This document shows, piece by piece, positions 32,997 to 41,642 of a DNA stretch of 64,000 bases. The stretch covers positions 1,612,001-1,676,000 of the forward strand of contig NZ_CP016033.1 in assembly GCF_001663175.1 (NCBI RefSeq). The letters are read 5' to 3'. This DNA comes from Erythrobacter neustonensis. GTDB taxonomy: Bacteria > Pseudomonadota > Alphaproteobacteria > Sphingomonadales > Sphingomonadaceae. The first letter of the stretch is position 1; each line of letters opens with the position of its first letter. Under the pieces are notes generated by a model. That model was not told the origin of the DNA. It did no database searches and saw nothing but the letters and a program-made list of their open reading frames with translations. Both the position numbers and the translations under genes were made by a program.

Positions 32997-34543
32997 TCCG
33001 CGCCGAGCCGGCGCCACGCCAATCCGGCAAATTCGCACAAGAGCGGGCGCGTGTCGCGCGGGTCGATGATGTCCTCGACATTGAACCGTTCGGCTGAGCG
33101 GAACGGCGAGGTAACCTTGGCGAGGCGTTCGCGGATGTCCTCAAGCAACGCCGCCGGATCATCCGAGGCTTCCAGCTCGGACTTGTAGGCGACCTCGAGC
33201 CCGCCCGCGATCGGCAGGCTGCCCCAGTCGCCCGACGGCCAGCAATAACGGTATTGATACCGCTCGGCGTTGCTCATCGCGCTCCCCGCGATGCCATAGG
33301 CGCGCCTGAGCACGACCGACGCCAGCGGCACCGTCGCGCGATAGATCGCGTTCATCGCGTCGACGCCGTAGCGGATCGTCCCCGCCATCTCCGCCTCGCG
33401 CCCGATCATGAAGCCGGGGTTGTCGACGAGGTGGACGATGGGCAGCCGGAACTGGTCGGCGAGGCGCACGAACCGCTCGACCTTCTCGGACGTCTTGGCC
33501 TCCCACGATCCGCCAAGGTAGCTGGGATCGGAGGCGATGACGAACACCGGCCAGCCATCGAGCCGCGCCAATGCGGTGATCGCCGCGCGGCCCCAGTGGC
33601 GGCCGATTTCGAAGACGGTGCCGTGGTCGAAAACATGATCGAGACAGCGGCGCATCGAATAGACCTGCTTCTCCTCGCGCGGCACGAGGCTGAGCAGCGC
33701 CTCCTCGCGCCGGTCCGCCGGGTCGCCGGTTGCGATGCGGCGCGCGGGCTGGCCGACATATTCGGGCATGAAGCTCAGGAAATGCCGCGCGCGGGCGAAG
33801 GCCTCGGCCTCGCTTCCCACTTCGTCGTCGACCACCCCGTTACGGGTGTGGATCGCAGAGCCGCCGAGGGCTTCCTTGGCTTCCTCGTGATTGGCTGCAG
33901 CCCCCTTGTAGGCATCGCCCAAGCCATCGACCACGGCGGGGCCAGCGGCGAAGATCTGGCTGAGGCCCTTGACCATGATCGAATAGTGGCTCGCCACCGT
34001 CCGCGCCGCGCCGAGGCCCGCCGTCGGCCCCAATGCCAGCGCGACCACCGGCACGGTGTCGAGGTTTGTCACCACATCGCCCCAGCCGGGCACGGCAGGA
34101 ATGTAAGTCGCGCCGATCTGTTCGAGCGTTTTGACGGAACCGCCGCCGCCCGTGCCGTCGATCATGCGGATGATCGGAAGCTTCAGCTCGTGCGCCATGC
34201 GCTCGGCCTGCACCATCTTGCGCGCGATGCCAGCGTCCGCCGCGCCGCCGCGAATGGTGAAGTCGTCCGCGGTGGCGACCACCGGGCGGCCGTTGATCAG
34301 CGCCTTGCCGAACAGGAAAGGGGCGGGGGTGACGTGCGCAAGGTCGCCGCTCGCGTCATATCTGGCGGACCCTGCGATCTTGCCGATCTCGCGGAAGGAA
34401 CCGGTGTCGCACAGGGCCGCGAGCCGCGCGCGGGCGTCCATCTTGCCCCGCCCGTGCTGCCGCGCGACCTTGTCCACGCCGCCCATCTGCTCGGCGAATG
34501 TTTCGCGGCGGCGCAGTTCTTCGAGTTCCTTGGCCCAGCTCAC
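32975..34543 (-). CDS. Acyl-CoA carboxylase, carboxyltransferase (beta) subunit
   Basis: The 522-residue product is a complete carboxyltransferase with N and C halves. It begins with the family helix ELEELRRRETFAEQMGG. It then has DFTIRGGAADAGIARKM, IRMIDGTGGGGSVKTLEQ, the oxyanion glycines of GPTAGLGAARTV, LVDNPGFMIGREAEMAG and GIAGSAMSN. It moves carboxyl from biotin to an acyl-CoA such as propionyl- or methylcrotonyl-CoA. The start is a GTG at 34543. It pairs with the biotin carboxylase gene 107 bases upstream on the same strand, the gap being filled by a REP-like doublet. The substrate is not decided by sequence alone. Confidence 0.88.
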   Translation of the reverse strand: MSWAKELEELRRRETFAEQMGGVDKVARQHGRGKMDARARLAALCDTGSFREIGKIAGSARYDASGDLAHVTPAPFLFGKALINGRPVVATADDFTIRGGAADAGIARKMVQAERMAHELKLPIIRMIDGTGGGGSVKTLEQIGATYIPAVPGWGDVVTNLDTVPVVALALGPTAGLGAARTVASHYSIMVKGLSQIFAAGPAVVDGLGDAYKGAAANHEEAKEALGGSAIHTRNGVVDDEVGSEAEAFARARHFLSFMPEYVGQPARRIATGDPADRREEALLSLVPREEKQVYSMRRCLDHVFDHGTVFEIGRHWGRAAITALARLDGWPVFVIASDPSYLGGSWEAKTSEKVERFVRLADQFRLPIVHLVDNPGFMIGREAEMAGTIRYGVDAMNAIYRATVPLASVVLRRAYGIAGSAMSNAERYQYRYCWPSGDWGSLPIAGGLEVAYKSELEASDDPAALLEDIRERLAKVTSPFRSAERFNVEDIIDPRDTRPLLCEFAGLAWRRLGADQDGLRR

Positions 34544-34554
34544 AACCCACTCCC

Positions 34555-34581
34555 GTCATGCTGAACCTGGTCCAGCATCCA
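34555..34581 (+). repeat. REP-like palindromic unit, copy 1
   Basis: A 27-base unit opens GTCATGCTGAAC and closes CAGCATCCA, giving a hairpin with the ATGCTG/CAGCAT stem. It is inverted relative to copy 2 at 34617-34643, and the two share 20 of 27 positions. Confidence 0.65.
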
Positions 34582-34616
34582 TCTCTCGGCTTTATGCCAA
34601 GGTGTGTGGGGCGAAA

Positions 34617-34643
34617 TGGACCCTGAAACAAGTTCAGGGTGAC
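34617..34643 (-). repeat. REP-like palindromic unit, copy 2
   Basis: On the minus strand the unit reads GTCACCCTGAAC...TTTCAGGGTCCA with an 8-bp stem ACCCTGAA/TTCAGGGT. Differences from copy 1 within the stem are compensatory (TG..CA against CC..GG), which supports selection on structure. The pair fills the gap between two carboxylase genes. Confidence 0.65.
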
Positions 34644-34650
34644 GCAGTGG

Positions 34651-36609
34651 CTATTCTGAGAGTGGTACCACCTTGGCGAGCACCGCATCGACTTGCACTT
34701 GGCTCCCCGCGCTGACGCTGAGCCCCTCGACCCTGCCATCGAAGGGCGCGGTGAGGGCGTGTTCCATCTTCATCGCCTCGAGCACCATCAGCCGCTGCCC
34801 GGCGGTGACGGCCTGGCCTTCGCTCACATCGACCGCGATGACCTTGCCCGGCATCGGCGCGATGATCGCGCCATCGGCGGCGGAGGCTTGGCCGGTGCCG
34901 TCGGCGCGCAACGACAGGACGAAGGTGCGCCCTCGTTCGGTTACGACCACGGCATCGCTCGGGGCATCGCCCATCGGTGCAGCATGACCGCCCCCGTCGC
35001 GATCCTCATCGAAGGGGGAGGCGGTAACTGCTTTGGCACCTTCGTAAAGCGTGATAGTTCGACGCGGCGGCGCGTTGAGACGCAGCCCGAACATGTCGCG
35101 GGTCAGCCCCTGAAGCGCGTGCGAATGCGCTTCTCCGTAAGTCCACCGGTTCATCCATACTGTGTTCGCCGCGACGGCGCCGCCTACCGCAGTGATCGGG
35201 CGCGGCTCTGTCAGTTCGGTTTCGTGGCGTGCGATCAGGCCTGTATCGAGCCGGGCGTCGGCAAAGTCGGTAAGCGACAGGCACTCGTACAAGAACGGCT
35301 TGTTGGTTGTGATTGGCAGAACGTAGATGGCATCGAGCGCCCAAAGCAGATTGCGCCGCGCCGCTTCTCGGTCATCGCCATAGGTGATGATCTTGGCGAT
35401 CATCGGGTCGTAGAACGCGGACACGACGTCGCCTTCTTCCACCGCGGTTTCGATGCGCGCGGGTTTCTCGAAATCGTAGGAGGCCGGGTCGGTGACAGGC
35501 AGTGATGGTTGCATGAACGACAAGGTGTGAATTGGGCCGGGGCTCGGCAAAAACCCCTTCGCCGGGTCCTCGGCATAGAGCCGCGCTTCGATGGCGTGGC
35601 CGTTGATCGACAGTTCTTCCTGCCGCTTGGGCAGCGGCTCGCCGCTCGCCACGCGCAGTTGCCATTCGACCAGATCGACCCCGGTGATCTCCTCGGTGAC
35701 CGGATGCTCCACCTGAAGGCGGGTGTTCATCTCCATGAAAAAGATGCGATCCGCGCGCAGGCCTTCGCTGGCGTCGGCGATGAATTCGATCGTGCCTGCG
35801 CCCTCGTAATCGACCGCTTGTGCCGCGCGCACGGCGGCGGCGCAGATCGCTTCGCGGGTGGCTTCGTCCATACCAGGGGCGGGGGCTTCCTCGATCACCT
35901 TCTGGTGGCGGCGCTGGAGCGAGCAGTCACGCTCGAACAGGTGGACGACGTTGCCGTGGGCATCGCCGAACACCTGCACCTCGATATGGCGGGGCGAGGT
36001 GATCCACTTTTCCAGCAGCACTTCGTCATTGCCAAAGCTCGCCTTGGCCTCGCGGCGGCAGCTCTCCAGCGCGGCCACGAAATCCTCGGGCGCATCGACC
36101 TTGCGCATCCCCTTGCCGCCCCCGCCCGCGACCGCCTTGATGAGGACGGGATAGCCGATCGCCTCGGCCTCCTTGGTCAGCCGCTCGACGGACTGGTCCG
36201 ACCCGTCATAGCCCGGCGTCACCGGCACGCCGGCGGCGCGCATCAGCTGCTTGGCCGCGTCCTTCAGACCCATCGCACGGATGCTCGCAGGCTTGGGGCC
36301 GACCCAAATCAGCCCTGCGTCGATCACGGCCTGTGCGAAATCGGCGTTCTCGGAGAGGAATCCATAGCCCGGGTGGATCGCATCCGCGCCCGTCTGCTTG
36401 GCCGCCGCGATGATCTTCTCGCCCACCAGATAGCTTTCGGCAGCGGGCGAGGGGCCGATATGCACCGCCTCGTCGGCGCTTCGCACATGCAATGCCTTGG
36501 CATCGGCATCGGAATAGACCGCGACCGTCGCCACACCCATGGCGCGGGCGGTGCGCATGATCCGGCAGGCGATTTCGCCGCGATTGGCGATCAGAAGCTT
36601 GGTAATCAT
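34651..36609 (-). CDS. Acyl-CoA carboxylase, biotin carboxylase / biotin carrier (alpha) subunit
   Basis: The 652-residue product starts MITKLLIANRGEIACRIMRTA, the biotin carboxylase hallmark. It has the ATP-grasp glycine loop KAVAGGGGKGMRKV, the active-site FMEMNTRLQVEHPVTE, and ends with a biotinyl domain carrying EAMKM with the modified lysine at about residue 614. It carboxylates biotin with bicarbonate and ATP and hands it to the beta subunit encoded next. The order alpha then beta fits propionyl- or methylcrotonyl-CoA carboxylases. The ATG at 36609 lies 61 bases after the crtB stop, so part of its transcription may come from the crt operon. Confidence 0.92.
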   Translation of the reverse strand: MITKLLIANRGEIACRIMRTARAMGVATVAVYSDADAKALHVRSADEAVHIGPSPAAESYLVGEKIIAAAKQTGADAIHPGYGFLSENADFAQAVIDAGLIWVGPKPASIRAMGLKDAAKQLMRAAGVPVTPGYDGSDQSVERLTKEAEAIGYPVLIKAVAGGGGKGMRKVDAPEDFVAALESCRREAKASFGNDEVLLEKWITSPRHIEVQVFGDAHGNVVHLFERDCSLQRRHQKVIEEAPAPGMDEATREAICAAAVRAAQAVDYEGAGTIEFIADASEGLRADRIFFMEMNTRLQVEHPVTEEITGVDLVEWQLRVASGEPLPKRQEELSINGHAIEARLYAEDPAKGFLPSPGPIHTLSFMQPSLPVTDPASYDFEKPARIETAVEEGDVVSAFYDPMIAKIITYGDDREAARRNLLWALDAIYVLPITTNKPFLYECLSLTDFADARLDTGLIARHETELTEPRPITAVGGAVAANTVWMNRWTYGEAHSHALQGLTRDMFGLRLNAPPRRTITLYEGAKAVTASPFDEDRDGGGHAAPMGDAPSDAVVVTERGRTFVLSLRADGTGQASAADGAIIAPMPGKVIAVDVSEGQAVTAGQRLMVLEAMKMEHALTAPFDGRVEGLSVSAGSQVQVDAVLAKVVPLSE

Positions 36610-36670
36610 GCGCGCCGGATTAGCTCCACTTGGTTGCAAAGGAAACCGTCTCGGCGAAAGTGCGAAAGGC

Positions 36671-37636
36671 TCAGGCCGGAGGCCGCACGGCAGGGCGGTA
36701 ATCCGCGATACCCCAAGTGATCCCGCCAGCGGGCATCTTTTCGCGGTTGAGCACGGCAGAAAGAAACGCGCGCACGCCGTAGAGCGCCTTTTCGCTGCGC
36801 GGCACATAGGTGCGGCTGGCCCAGGCATCGGCTCCGCGGGCGCGCACCTTGCGCCCGATCGCGCCATAGATCCGTGCGGCGGACAGCACCGCCCAGCGGC
36901 TGCGGAACGGGAGCTTTGCTGCCCCCACGCGCGCGGCGGCCTCGTGCTTTTCGACCAGCGCGACCAGCCTTGCGGCCATTTCGGCAAGCTCGGCGCGGTG
37001 GTGCGGCTTGGTGTGCTGGCCGGGCTCGATATCCTGTTCGACCAGCCATTCGATCGGCAGATAACAGCGCCCTGCGGCGTCATCCTCGACGATATCGCGC
37101 GCGATGTTCGACAGCTGGAACGCAAGGCCCAGATCGTTCGCCCGGTCGAGCGTTTCCTGATCCTTCGGATCGACGCCCATCACCACCGCCATCATCACGC
37201 CGACCGCGCCTGCCACGTGATAGCAGTAGCGCAGCATGTCGGCCTCGGTGCGCGGGCGCCAGTCTTCCGCATCCAGTTGGAAGCCCGCGATCACGTCCTC
37301 GGCCATTTCCGGGGTCAGGCCGACTTCGGCCGCCACCACGCCGAGCGCATCGAAGGCAGGGTCGCCCGTCGGCACGCCGTCAAAGGCAAGCGCGGTCAGC
37401 CGCCGGATATGCGCAAGGCGGCCCGCAAGATCGGTCTGCGCGCCGAGTTCGCCGCCCAGTTCCTGATTGTCGGCAATGTCATCCGCGCGGCGGCACCAGG
37501 CATAGAGCAGCCAGGCGCGCTCGCGGGTTTCGTTGTCGAACAATTGCGAGGCGGCAGAAAAGCTCTGCGAACCCTGCTTGATCGTCAGCCGCGCATGTTC
37601 GACCAGCGCGGCGCGAGTGGCTGGATCGACCGCCAT
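36671..37636 (-). CDS. crtB: Phytoene synthase
   Basis: The 321-residue enzyme contains both aspartate-rich motifs of the squalene/phytoene synthase fold: RRADDIADNQ (Asp52-Asp56) and ARDIVEDDAAGRCYLP (Asp181-Asp185). It condenses two GGPP molecules head to head into phytoene through prephytoene diphosphate. It is the last gene of the operon crtY-crtI-(small gene)-LOG-crtB, 11 bases downstream of the LOG gene. The length is normal and the motifs complete. Confidence 0.95.
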   Translation of the reverse strand: MAVDPATRAALVEHARLTIKQGSQSFSAASQLFDNETRERAWLLYAWCRRADDIADNQELGGELGAQTDLAGRLAHIRRLTALAFDGVPTGDPAFDALGVVAAEVGLTPEMAEDVIAGFQLDAEDWRPRTEADMLRYCYHVAGAVGVMMAVVMGVDPKDQETLDRANDLGLAFQLSNIARDIVEDDAAGRCYLPIEWLVEQDIEPGQHTKPHHRAELAEMAARLVALVEKHEAAARVGAAKLPFRSRWAVLSAARIYGAIGRKVRARGADAWASRTYVPRSEKALYGVRAFLSAVLNREKMPAGGITWGIADYRPAVRPPA

Positions 37637-37647
37637 CGCGAAGCGTC

Positions 37648-38229
37648 CTAGAGGTCCTCGGACTTCATGCTGAAGATCGGGGTGTGCGGCACATAGGCCT
37701 CCATCTTCGCCAGAAGCTCGGGCAGGGCATCGGCCGCGATCAGGATGTTCTGGTGCGCCGGACGGACGAATCCGACTGCCGCCATCTTCGCGTTGAAGGC
37801 GAGCAGATCGTCGTAGAACCCGAAAGCATTGAGAATGCCCACGGGCTTGGAATGATAGCCCAGCTGCGACCAGCTCATCGCTTCCCACAATTCGTCCATC
37901 GTGCCCACTCCGCCGGGGATGGTGACGAACCCGTCCGACAGATCGGTGAAGCGCTGCTTGCGCTCGTGCATGCCCGACACGGTGACGAGCTCGTCGCAAT
38001 CGTGGTTGGCAACCTCGGCGCGCACCAGGCTTTCGGGGATGATCCCGATCACCTCGCCGCCATTGTCCTTCGCGCCCTTGGCCACTGCGCCCATGAGGCC
38101 CAGTTTGCCCCCGCCATAGACCACCCCGATCCCGCGGCGCGCCAATTCGGCGCCGACATCGTAACCCAGTTGGACATAGCGCGCGTCCTCGGGCGAGGCC
38201 GAGCCGCAATAGACTGCAAGACGTTTCAT
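37648..38229 (-). CDS. LOG family protein (TIGR00730, cytokinin riboside 5'-monophosphate phosphoribohydrolase-like)
   Basis: The 193-residue product has the Rossmann-type LOG signature PGGVGTMDE (residues 105-113). Before it lie GGGKLGLMG (39-47) and a catalytic MHERK loop. LOG enzymes hydrolyse N6-substituted AMP or plain AMP to base plus ribose 5-phosphate. Many bacterial copies are annotated as lysine decarboxylase by mistake. It sits inside the carotenoid operon, one base after the preceding small gene. Why a nucleotide hydrolase travels with crt genes is not clear. Confidence 0.88.
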   Translation of the reverse strand: MKRLAVYCGSASPEDARYVQLGYDVGAELARRGIGVVYGGGKLGLMGAVAKGAKDNGGEVIGIIPESLVRAEVANHDCDELVTVSGMHERKQRFTDLSDGFVTIPGGVGTMDELWEAMSWSQLGYHSKPVGILNAFGFYDDLLAFNAKMAAVGFVRPAHQNILIAADALPELLAKMEAYVPHTPIFSMKSEDL

Positions 38230-38230
38230 A

Positions 38231-38665
38231 TCAGTCGGTCACTTTAAGCTGGATTTGCGACCCGTCCGGAAGGTCCTTGATCTGTTGCGCGATATCGCCG
38301 GTGAACCGAATGAGTTCAACGAGCGACATTAGGCAAAGGTTCTCCGGTTCGTATCGACCCTCGATCATGGCATGGGGCTTGATTGTAAAGACCGAACCTG
38401 CGGGCGGCTCGCCAAAACGCCTTTTCGCCTCCTCGACCAATGCGCCGCCACTCCACAGTTCCTTTGCTTCGTCGCTTGCGAGATGTGCTTGCGCTTCGGC
38501 CTCCGTGCCCAGGGCGATAATCGCCATGCCATCGGGATCGACATAGAAGAATCCGCCGTCGGCGTCGCTGACAACAAGATGACCCATGGGGCTCTGAGCG
38601 ACCACCCGCTTGGCGGTCAGGCCGGTCCATCCCCAGCCTTCATTGACCGCCTCGACGAGGCTCAC
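38231..38665 (-). CDS. Conserved hypothetical, possibly DUF1851/Tdi1-like
   Basis: The 144-residue product starts at a GTG that overlaps the crtI stop by four bases (GTGA), so translation is coupled. It has no signal or membrane helix. Features are HLVVSDADGGFFYVDPDGMAIIALG, an acidic helical stretch, VFTIKPHAMIEG and a final basic/acidic tail. The layout resembles DUF1851 (T6SS immunity protein Tdi1-type) and SMI1/KNR4-like small proteins, but I cannot confirm this. It lies between crtI and LOG in the carotenoid operon. A direct carotenoid role is not indicated by sequence. Confidence 0.6.
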   Translation of the reverse strand: MSLVEAVNEGWGWTGLTAKRVVAQSPMGHLVVSDADGGFFYVDPDGMAIIALGTEAEAQAHLASDEAKELWSGGALVEEAKRRFGEPPAGSVFTIKPHAMIEGRYEPENLCLMSLVELIRFTGDIAQQIKDLPDGSQIQLKVTD

Positions 38666-40224
38666 GCAGGCACCTTCGCCAGATCCTCCAGCATCAGCCC
38701 GGCAGTCGCTTTCGCGCTGCCGACAACGCCGGGGATGCCGGCGCCGGGATGCGTGCCTGCGCCGACCAGATAGTAATTGTCGATCACGTCATCGCGGTTG
38801 TGGCCGCGCAGCCAGGCGCTCTGCCACAGCACGGGTTCAAGGCTGAAGGCACTGCCCATGTGTGCGTTCAAGTCCTGCTTGAAGTCCTTGGGCGCATAGC
38901 TGAACTTGGTGACGATCCGGCTGTGGATGTCGGGGATCAGGCGCCGCTCCAGCTCGTCCAAAATCATCTTTTCCAGACGCGGGCCGACCTCATCCCAGTC
39001 GAGCGGCATCTTGCCCATGTGGCTGACGGGGACGAGCGCGTAGAATGTGCTCTGGCCCGCGGGCGCCATCGACGGGTCGGTGACGGTAGGGTGGTGGAGG
39101 TAGATCGCGAAATCCTCGGGCACCACGCCGTTCTTGTAGATGTCGTCGAGCAGGCCCTTGTAGCGCTTGGCGAACAGGATCATGTGGTGCGGGATGCCGG
39201 GCCAGGTGCCCTCCAGCCCGAAATGCACCACGAACAGCGATGGGCTGTAGCTCTTGCGATTGAGGCTCTTGGCCATCTGCTTGCCGCGGTCGCTGCCCGA
39301 CAGCAATTCCTTGTAGGAATGCATGATGTCGGCATTGGATGCGACCGCATCGAAGCGCTGGCGGAAGCCGGACTTGGTTTCGACCTCGGTTGCGCGGGTG
39401 CCCAGCGTGTGCACCTGCACCACCGGATCGCCGACGCGCATCGTGCCGCCCAGCCGCTCGAAATGGCGCACCATTCCGGCGATCAGCCGGTTGGTCCCGC
39501 CGCGCGCCCACCACACGCCGCCGTCCTTCTCCAGCTTGTGGATGAGGGCGTAGATCGACGAGGTGTTCATCGGGTTGCCGCCGACCAGCAGCGTGTGGAA
39601 CGACAGAGCCTCGCGCAGCTTCTCGTTCTCGACGTAGCTCGACACCATCGAGTACACGGAACGCCACGCCTGTTCCTTGATCAGCGCGGGCGCGGCCTTG
39701 AGCATCGACTTGAAATCGAGGAACGGCTTGGTGCCGAGCTTAAGGTAGCCTTCCTTGTACACCCGCTCGGAATATTCGAGGAACCGCGCGTAGCCCGCCA
39801 CGTCCGCCGGGTTCAGCTTGGCGATTTCGGCGTTCAGTTGCGCTTCGTCGTTCGAATAGTCGAAGTTCGTGCCGTCGGGCCAGTTGAGGCGGTAGAAGGG
39901 CATGACCTTCATCAGCTCGACATCGTCGGCGATGTCGTGGCCGGTGAGACCCCATAGTTCCTTCAGACAATCGGGATCGGTGATGACGGTGGGGCCGGCG
40001 TCGAAGGTGAAGCCGTCCTTTTCCCAGAAATAGGCGCGCCCGCCGGGCTTGTCGCGGCTTTCGATCACGGTGGTGGCGATGCCCGCCGATTGCAGCCGGA
40101 TGGCGAGCGCCATGCCGCCGAACCCTGCGCCGATCACGCAGGCGGTGCGGCCGTCATAGCGGGCGGCGAGCGCGGCGTTCACGCCCTTGGCACCCGAAAG
40201 ATTGAGTTTCGCATCGGCGTTCAT
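38662..40224 (-). CDS. crtI: Phytoene desaturase
   Basis: The 520-residue flavoprotein has the N-terminal dinucleotide fold ACVIGAGFGGMALAIRLQSAG, followed by TTVIESRDKPGGRAYFWEKDGFTFDAGPTVIT. Its C-terminus is NYYLVGAGTHPGAGIPGVVGSAKAT, the bacterial CrtI signature. It introduces four double bonds into phytoene to give lycopene, using FAD at the membrane. The start overlaps the crtY stop (ATGA), and its own stop overlaps the next gene, giving tight coupling on both sides. Confidence 0.95.
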   Translation of the reverse strand: MNADAKLNLSGAKGVNAALAARYDGRTACVIGAGFGGMALAIRLQSAGIATTVIESRDKPGGRAYFWEKDGFTFDAGPTVITDPDCLKELWGLTGHDIADDVELMKVMPFYRLNWPDGTNFDYSNDEAQLNAEIAKLNPADVAGYARFLEYSERVYKEGYLKLGTKPFLDFKSMLKAAPALIKEQAWRSVYSMVSSYVENEKLREALSFHTLLVGGNPMNTSSIYALIHKLEKDGGVWWARGGTNRLIAGMVRHFERLGGTMRVGDPVVQVHTLGTRATEVETKSGFRQRFDAVASNADIMHSYKELLSGSDRGKQMAKSLNRKSYSPSLFVVHFGLEGTWPGIPHHMILFAKRYKGLLDDIYKNGVVPEDFAIYLHHPTVTDPSMAPAGQSTFYALVPVSHMGKMPLDWDEVGPRLEKMILDELERRLIPDIHSRIVTKFSYAPKDFKQDLNAHMGSAFSLEPVLWQSAWLRGHNRDDVIDNYYLVGAGTHPGAGIPGVVGSAKATAGLMLEDLAKVPA

Positions 40225-41501
40225 GCCGGGGTCTCCATGTTGAGAAGCTTGGTGTCCAGGGGTTTGGTGTCGAGCGGCGTGCCGCGTGAAAACAGCGCCC
40301 GGATGGCGCGCGGGATAGCTACGGGGGGTTTCCCGGTGAGGATGCGCAGCCGGTCGGGCCAGGTGGAACGACCCGCATAGAAGCGTTCGACGAGATTGCC
40401 TTTGAGCGCATAGAAGTGTTCGAAAACGATTACGCGCCTGCCTGGTTCCGCAGCATCGAACAGCATCCGGCTGAGCATGCGGTAATAGGCGGTCGCGCGC
40501 CAGTGGCGTCTGGCCCGCGCGCTGCAGAAGGCGGCAAGCTCGGCCCCTGAGATGTCGGGCCGGCGGGCGAGCAGTTTCGCGATGGCGAGCGCATTGGCGA
40601 CCGCAAAGGGAATGGTGTAGCTGGTGAGCGGATGCGAGAAGCCCCCGCGCGCACCGGCCAGCGCAACGCCGGGGATCGCGACCTCGGCGCTCGCCGCGGC
40701 AAAATCGCCGCCCGAAACGACCGGCAGGATGCCCGCCTCCTGATCGATCACTTCGCCCTTCCACCCCATGCGGTGGGCATATTCGCCAACGCGGCCCTTG
40801 AGCACCGCGGCGTCCATCTTCGGCTGGTCGGCGTAATAGGTGTCCTCGATGAACACCTCGTCCGGCGACAATGGCAGGACATAGACGAAACGGTAGGCTT
40901 CGCCGTTGCCGTGGGGGGCAAGCTGGTCGACGCCCGCATCCATGATGATCGGGCGGGTGAGGCCGTGCGGCTGTTCGCACTTGAAATGCTGGCCGAGGAA
41001 CACCTGCCAGCCGCCCGATAGATGGCGCGATGGTGCGAACGGGCGGCAATCGATCACCCGGCGCGCAGAGATGCACGTGCCATCGGACAGCGTCACCCCG
41101 CTTTCATCGAGGCTGACGGCCTTCGTTCCCAGCATCACCCGCTCGGGCGGCAGTTCATCGGTCAGCGCGCGGTGAAATTCGGCGCTGGCGAGCGAACGAT
41201 AGGCGGTCGGCAGCGTGCGGCCAAGGCGCGGGAAGGCGATGTCATAGCCTTCGTCCCAGCCGTTGACCTTGAACCCGGCGACCAGCGCGCGTTGGGCTTT
41301 CGGAATGTCCGTCTCGAACCAGCTCCAGCGGTGATGCCCGCCAAGCGTGCGCCCCGCCTCCACGACAACGAAGCGGCAGCCCGGCGCATGGCGGTGCAGC
41401 GCCAGCGCGATCAAGCCGCCCGCCAGCCCGCCGCCAACGATCACCACATCGAAGGGTGCCGCGTCTGGCGCGCCGGAAACGGGAGGTGAATCGACCATCA
41501 T
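40221..41501 (-). CDS. crtY: Lycopene beta-cyclase
   Basis: The 426-residue product has FDVVIVGGGLAGGLIALAL (FAD fold), GGHHRWSWFETD, the cyclase acidic motif in VFIEDTYYAD, and GARGGFSHPLTSYTIPFAVANAL near the C-terminus, all typical of CrtY. It closes both ends of lycopene to beta-carotene. Two adjacent ATG codons (41501, 41498) are possible starts; frames continue upstream without family character. It is the first gene of the crt operon and is divergent from a MipA/OmpV gene over a 141-base gap with a 14-base palindrome. Confidence 0.94.
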   Translation of the reverse strand: MMVDSPPVSGAPDAAPFDVVIVGGGLAGGLIALALHRHAPGCRFVVVEAGRTLGGHHRWSWFETDIPKAQRALVAGFKVNGWDEGYDIAFPRLGRTLPTAYRSLASAEFHRALTDELPPERVMLGTKAVSLDESGVTLSDGTCISARRVIDCRPFAPSRHLSGGWQVFLGQHFKCEQPHGLTRPIIMDAGVDQLAPHGNGEAYRFVYVLPLSPDEVFIEDTYYADQPKMDAAVLKGRVGEYAHRMGWKGEVIDQEAGILPVVSGGDFAAASAEVAIPGVALAGARGGFSHPLTSYTIPFAVANALAIAKLLARRPDISGAELAAFCSARARRHWRATAYYRMLSRMLFDAAEPGRRVIVFEHFYALKGNLVERFYAGRSTWPDRLRILTGKPPVAIPRAIRALFSRGTPLDTKPLDTKLLNMETPA

Positions 41502-41562
41502 CAATGCCCTAGGCGAGGCATACACGAACGGCAATCGAATGCACCAATCCGGCATGTTTTGC

Positions 41563-41576
41563 GATGTTGCAACATC
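41563..41576. promoter_or_regulatory. Palindrome in the crtY/mipA divergent promoter region
   Basis: GATGTTGCAACATC is a perfect 14-base palindrome about 62 bases before the crtY start and 67 before the mipA start. Its position suits an operator acting on one or both promoters. It does not fit the TGT-N12-ACA pattern of PpsR/CrtJ. Confidence 0.5.
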
Positions 41577-41642
41577 ACGCGGAAACTTTAAGGCGCCCGC
41601 GGGTTTCGCCCCATCATCCCCCGATTGCAGGACCAGATTGCC

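Noticed and set aside
34651..37125. Longer carboxylase alpha protein starting inside crtB
   Set aside because: Family homology begins exactly at MITKLLIANRGEIA (36609); the extension is an antiparallel-frame shadow of crtB.
41550..41600. PpsR/CrtJ-type TGT-N12-ACA site upstream of crtY
   Set aside because: The TGT and ACA triplets present are not at the required spacing; the palindrome there has a different form.
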